Below, one piece after another: positions 4,611 to 6,267 of a stretch of 6,267 nucleotides of DNA. Numbering within the stretch: position 1 is the first letter of the stretch; each line of letters begins with the position of its first letter. Under the pieces are notes generated by a model that saw only the letters and a program-made list of their open reading frames with translations, made no database searches and was not told the DNA's origin. The translations under genes and the position numbers were made by a program. The DNA comes from Opitutus sp. GAS368 (lineage in GTDB: Bacteria; Verrucomicrobiota; Verrucomicrobiia; Opitutales; UBA953): assembly GCA_945906115.1 (NCBI GenBank), contig CAMDQP010000064.1, forward strand, positions 1 to 6,267, written 5' to 3'.

Positions 4611-6116
4611 ATGAACTCCCTGCTACGAACTCTCACCATCCTCGCTCTGGCGGCAGTGCCTTACCTGTCGTCCGCGCAGAACGCACCCGCCCCAGCGGCT
4701 GAACCCGCCAAAGCCGAAGCGCCGAAAGCGGCACCCGCTGCTCCCGCGCTTGACCAGCGCGTGGCCGACCTTGAAGCCTACGTCAATAACGTCGGCCCCA
4801 AGGCTGGCGACGACAAGGTCACGGCCGGCCCCATCGCCGCTTCCGCCGGCCCTGGACACAACGCCTTCATCATGATCTGTGCCGCCTTGGTGCTCTTCAT
4901 GACGTTGCCCGGCCTCTTCCTCTTCTACGGTGGCTTGGTCCGCTCGAAGAACATCCTCTCCGTCGCCGCCCAGTGCTTCGGCTTGGCGGGGATGGTCGCG
5001 ATTCTCTGGTGGGCCGTGGGTTACTCCCTGGTCTTTGGTAAGAGCTTCGACGGCACCTTCCTCGGCAAGATCTTCGGTGGCAGTGAATTCTTCTTCCTGA
5101 ACGGCGTCGGCGCCGCCCCGAACGGAGACTACGCCTACTGGATCTCGCAGAACGTCTTCTCGATGTTCCAGATGATGTTCGCGATCATCACCCCAGCCCT
5201 CATCGTCGGCGCCATCGCCGAACGCATGAAGTTCTCCGCGGTCCTGCTCTTCATGTTCGGCTGGATGTTCCTCGTCTATTTCCCGATGGCCCACCATATC
5301 TGGGGCATCACCGGCGAAATGAACGGCGTCTGGAATGCCAAGGCTTCGATCAAGGCGATCGACTTCGCCGGCGGCACCGTGGTCCACATGACCTCTGGTT
5401 GGTCCGCGCTCCTGCTCTGCATCATCCTCGGACCCCGCATCGGTTTCGGCAAGAAGGCCATGACGCCCCATAGCATGGTGCTCTGTGCCGTCGGTACCGG
5501 CATGCTCTGGGTCGGCTGGTACGGTTTCAACGCTGGCTCGGCCCTCGCCGCAGACGGCGTCGGTGCCCAGGCCTTCATGACCACCACGCTTGCCGCCGGG
5601 GTTGCCGCCTTCACTTGGGGCGCCCTCGAATGGATTCTCCGCAAGCACGCCAGCATCCTCGGGCTCTGCTCGGGCGCCGTCGCTGGTCTCGTCGTGATCA
5701 CCCCGGCTGCGGGCTTCGTCACCGCCAGTTCCGCCGTCCTGATCGGCGTCCTCGCCGGTGTGATTCCCTTCGTGGCCGTGGTCTACATGAAGTCCAAGCT
5801 CGGCTATGACGACGCCCTCGACACCTTCGGCGTCCACGCGGTCGGCGGCACCCTCGGCGCCATCCTGACCGGCATCTACGCCACGGCCGACGTCAACGGC
5901 AACCTGAACACCAACCTCAAGGACATCGTCGGCAAGACCCTCCTGACCGAACAGTTCAAGGCGATCGCCGTCACGCTGATCATCTCCCTGGTCGCCACCG
6001 CGATCCTCGCCTTCCTCATCAAGGCCGTGATCGGCCTCCGCCCGACCGAAGAAGAAGAAGCCCGCGGCTTGGATATCTCGGACCACGGCGAAGAAGGCTA
6101 CAGTCACAACGCCTAA
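4611..6116 (+). CDS. amt: Ammonium transporter (Amt/AmtB family), copy 2, with signal peptide and extended N-terminus
   Basis: This is a 501-residue ammonium channel of the inner membrane. Residues 1-23 form a signal peptide (MNSLLRTLTILALAAVPYLSSAQ). Residues 24-47 are an Ala/Pro/Lys-rich linker. Residues 47-61 (LDQRVADLEAYVNNV) look like a short amphipathic or coiled-coil helix that would lie in the periplasm. The channel follows from about residue 82. AmtB-equivalent residues are kept: Phe190 and Phe306 (gate), Trp231, Trp303, Ser310, Asp251, His259 and His409 (twin histidines). The tail GLRPTEEEEARGLDISDHGEEGY is the PII-binding segment. The core is slightly longer than copy 1, mainly in loops near residues 166-178 and 427-444. 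The start at 4611 follows directly from the sigma-54 promoter, since upstream codons of the frame would precede the transcript. The gene is followed by a strong terminator and not by glnK. Confidence 0.97.
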   Translation: MNSLLRTLTILALAAVPYLSSAQNAPAPAAEPAKAEAPKAAPAAPALDQRVADLEAYVNNVGPKAGDDKVTAGPIAASAGPGHNAFIMICAALVLFMTLPGLFLFYGGLVRSKNILSVAAQCFGLAGMVAILWWAVGYSLVFGKSFDGTFLGKIFGGSEFFFLNGVGAAPNGDYAYWISQNVFSMFQMMFAIITPALIVGAIAERMKFSAVLLFMFGWMFLVYFPMAHHIWGITGEMNGVWNAKASIKAIDFAGGTVVHMTSGWSALLLCIILGPRIGFGKKAMTPHSMVLCAVGTGMLWVGWYGFNAGSALAADGVGAQAFMTTTLAAGVAAFTWGALEWILRKHASILGLCSGAVAGLVVITPAAGFVTASSAVLIGVLAGVIPFVAVVYMKSKLGYDDALDTFGVHAVGGTLGAILTGIYATADVNGNLNTNLKDIVGKTLLTEQFKAIAVTLIISLVATAILAFLIKAVIGLRPTEEEEARGLDISDHGEEGYSHNA

Positions 6117-6140
6117 GCCCCCGAGAGAGGGAGCCAGTTC

Positions 6141-6176
6141 GCAGGCCGTCCGATACCGGACGGCCTGCTTCTTTTT
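6141..6176 (+). terminator. Strong rho-independent terminator after amt 2
   Basis: GCAGGCCGTCCG (6141-6152) pairs perfectly over 12 bases with CGGACGGCCTGC (6157-6168) around ATAC, followed by TTCTTTTT (6169-6176). It ends the amt pair 24 bases after the stop codon of copy 2. Confidence 0.95.
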
Positions 6177-6185
6177 AGGGGTAAT

Positions 6186-6212
6186 CTGACAGTCGCGTTT
6201 TCACTATATTAT
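6186..6212 (+). promoter_or_regulatory. Candidate sigma-70 type promoter for the gene at the right edge
   Basis: TATATT (6205-6210) or TATTAT (6207-6212), each 5 of 6 to the -10 consensus, sit in the only AT-rich patch after the terminator. CTGACA (6186-6191, 5 of 6 to the -35 consensus) is 13 or 15 bases upstream, which is shorter than ideal. Confidence 0.35.
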
Positions 6213-6239
6213 TGCCCTTTCCGAGATGCTGACAGCAGA

Positions 6240-6267
6240 ATGTCTCTATTCGACAACCATGCTCAAG
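6240..6267 (+). CDS. Start of an unidentified gene, runs off right edge
   Basis: The ATG at 6240 opens MSLFDNHAQ, running to the edge. It lies about 25 bases after a good -10 element and after a strong terminator, so a new transcription unit is expected here. A second ATG at 6226 opens another frame (MLTAECLY) that is also unbroken to the edge. The first is preferred because its N-terminus looks like an ordinary cytoplasmic protein start. Nine residues are too few to name a family. Confidence 0.4.

Noticed and set aside
4623..6107. A 494-codon open frame on the minus strand opposite amt 2
   Set aside because: It is antisense to a certain Amt gene in codon register, is dominated by Glu, Gly, Asp and His, and has no recognisable domain. 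GC-rich codon bias explains the absence of stops.
6226..6267. Alternative start ATG at 6226 for the right-edge gene
   Set aside because: The frame is open but its N-terminus (MLTAECLYSTTML) is less typical and it is very close to the predicted transcription start. Not excluded, only less likely than 6240.

Overview
The window looks like a chromosomal segment from a GC-rich Gram-negative bacterium, most plausibly of the Verrucomicrobiota (Opitutales-like). The reasons are a DUF6268-type outer-membrane barrel, two ammonium transporters of the planctomycete/verrucomicrobial style, signal peptides and a C-terminal Phe barrel signal pointing to an outer membrane, and start codons that almost all lack a Shine-Dalgarno sequence. 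This placement is an inference from protein style, not from a marker gene.

Left part (1-1160). On the minus strand, and running off the left edge, is the N-terminal 216 codons of a secreted PQQ-type sugar (glucose/sorbosone) dehydrogenase. Divergent from it is a 95-residue HU-family nucleoid protein, closed by a clear rho-independent terminator.

Middle part (1256-2200). A tRNA-Leu(CAA) gene is followed, convergently, by a small DUF4236 membrane-anchored protein. Next comes a 310-base stretch without a convincing gene but rich in short hairpins, and then a 77-residue protein that resembles the N-terminal DNA-binding part of a phage-type integrase. A tRNA beside an integrase-like fragment hints at an old integration site, but no attachment repeat is visible. 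The small gene's stop codon abuts the stop of the converging DUF6268 barrel gene.

Right part (2198-6267). This is the best-supported module. The outer-membrane barrel gene reads leftward. Two tandem Amt/AmtB ammonium channel genes read rightward. Each is preceded by an excellent sigma-54 (RpoN) -24/-12 promoter, and each promoter sits at exactly the same distance from its ATG (16 bases from the C of the -12 GC to the A of the ATG). The predicted transcripts would therefore begin only about four bases before the start codon. Possible activator or operator sites are a 9-bp-arm palindrome just upstream of the second promoter and a TTGTGC-N10-GCACAA repeat about 140 bases upstream of the first start. 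The first Amt has no signal peptide. The second has a signal peptide plus an Ala/Pro-rich linker and a short coiled-coil-like segment. Both keep the twin histidines, the Phe gate residues and the PII-binding C-terminal tail, but no glnK is present in the window. A strong terminator ends the pair. A new gene of unknown identity begins at the right edge behind a likely sigma-70 type promoter.

Together the right half reads as a nitrogen-limitation-controlled ammonium uptake locus. The left half is housekeeping (HU, tRNA) mixed with small accessory genes.
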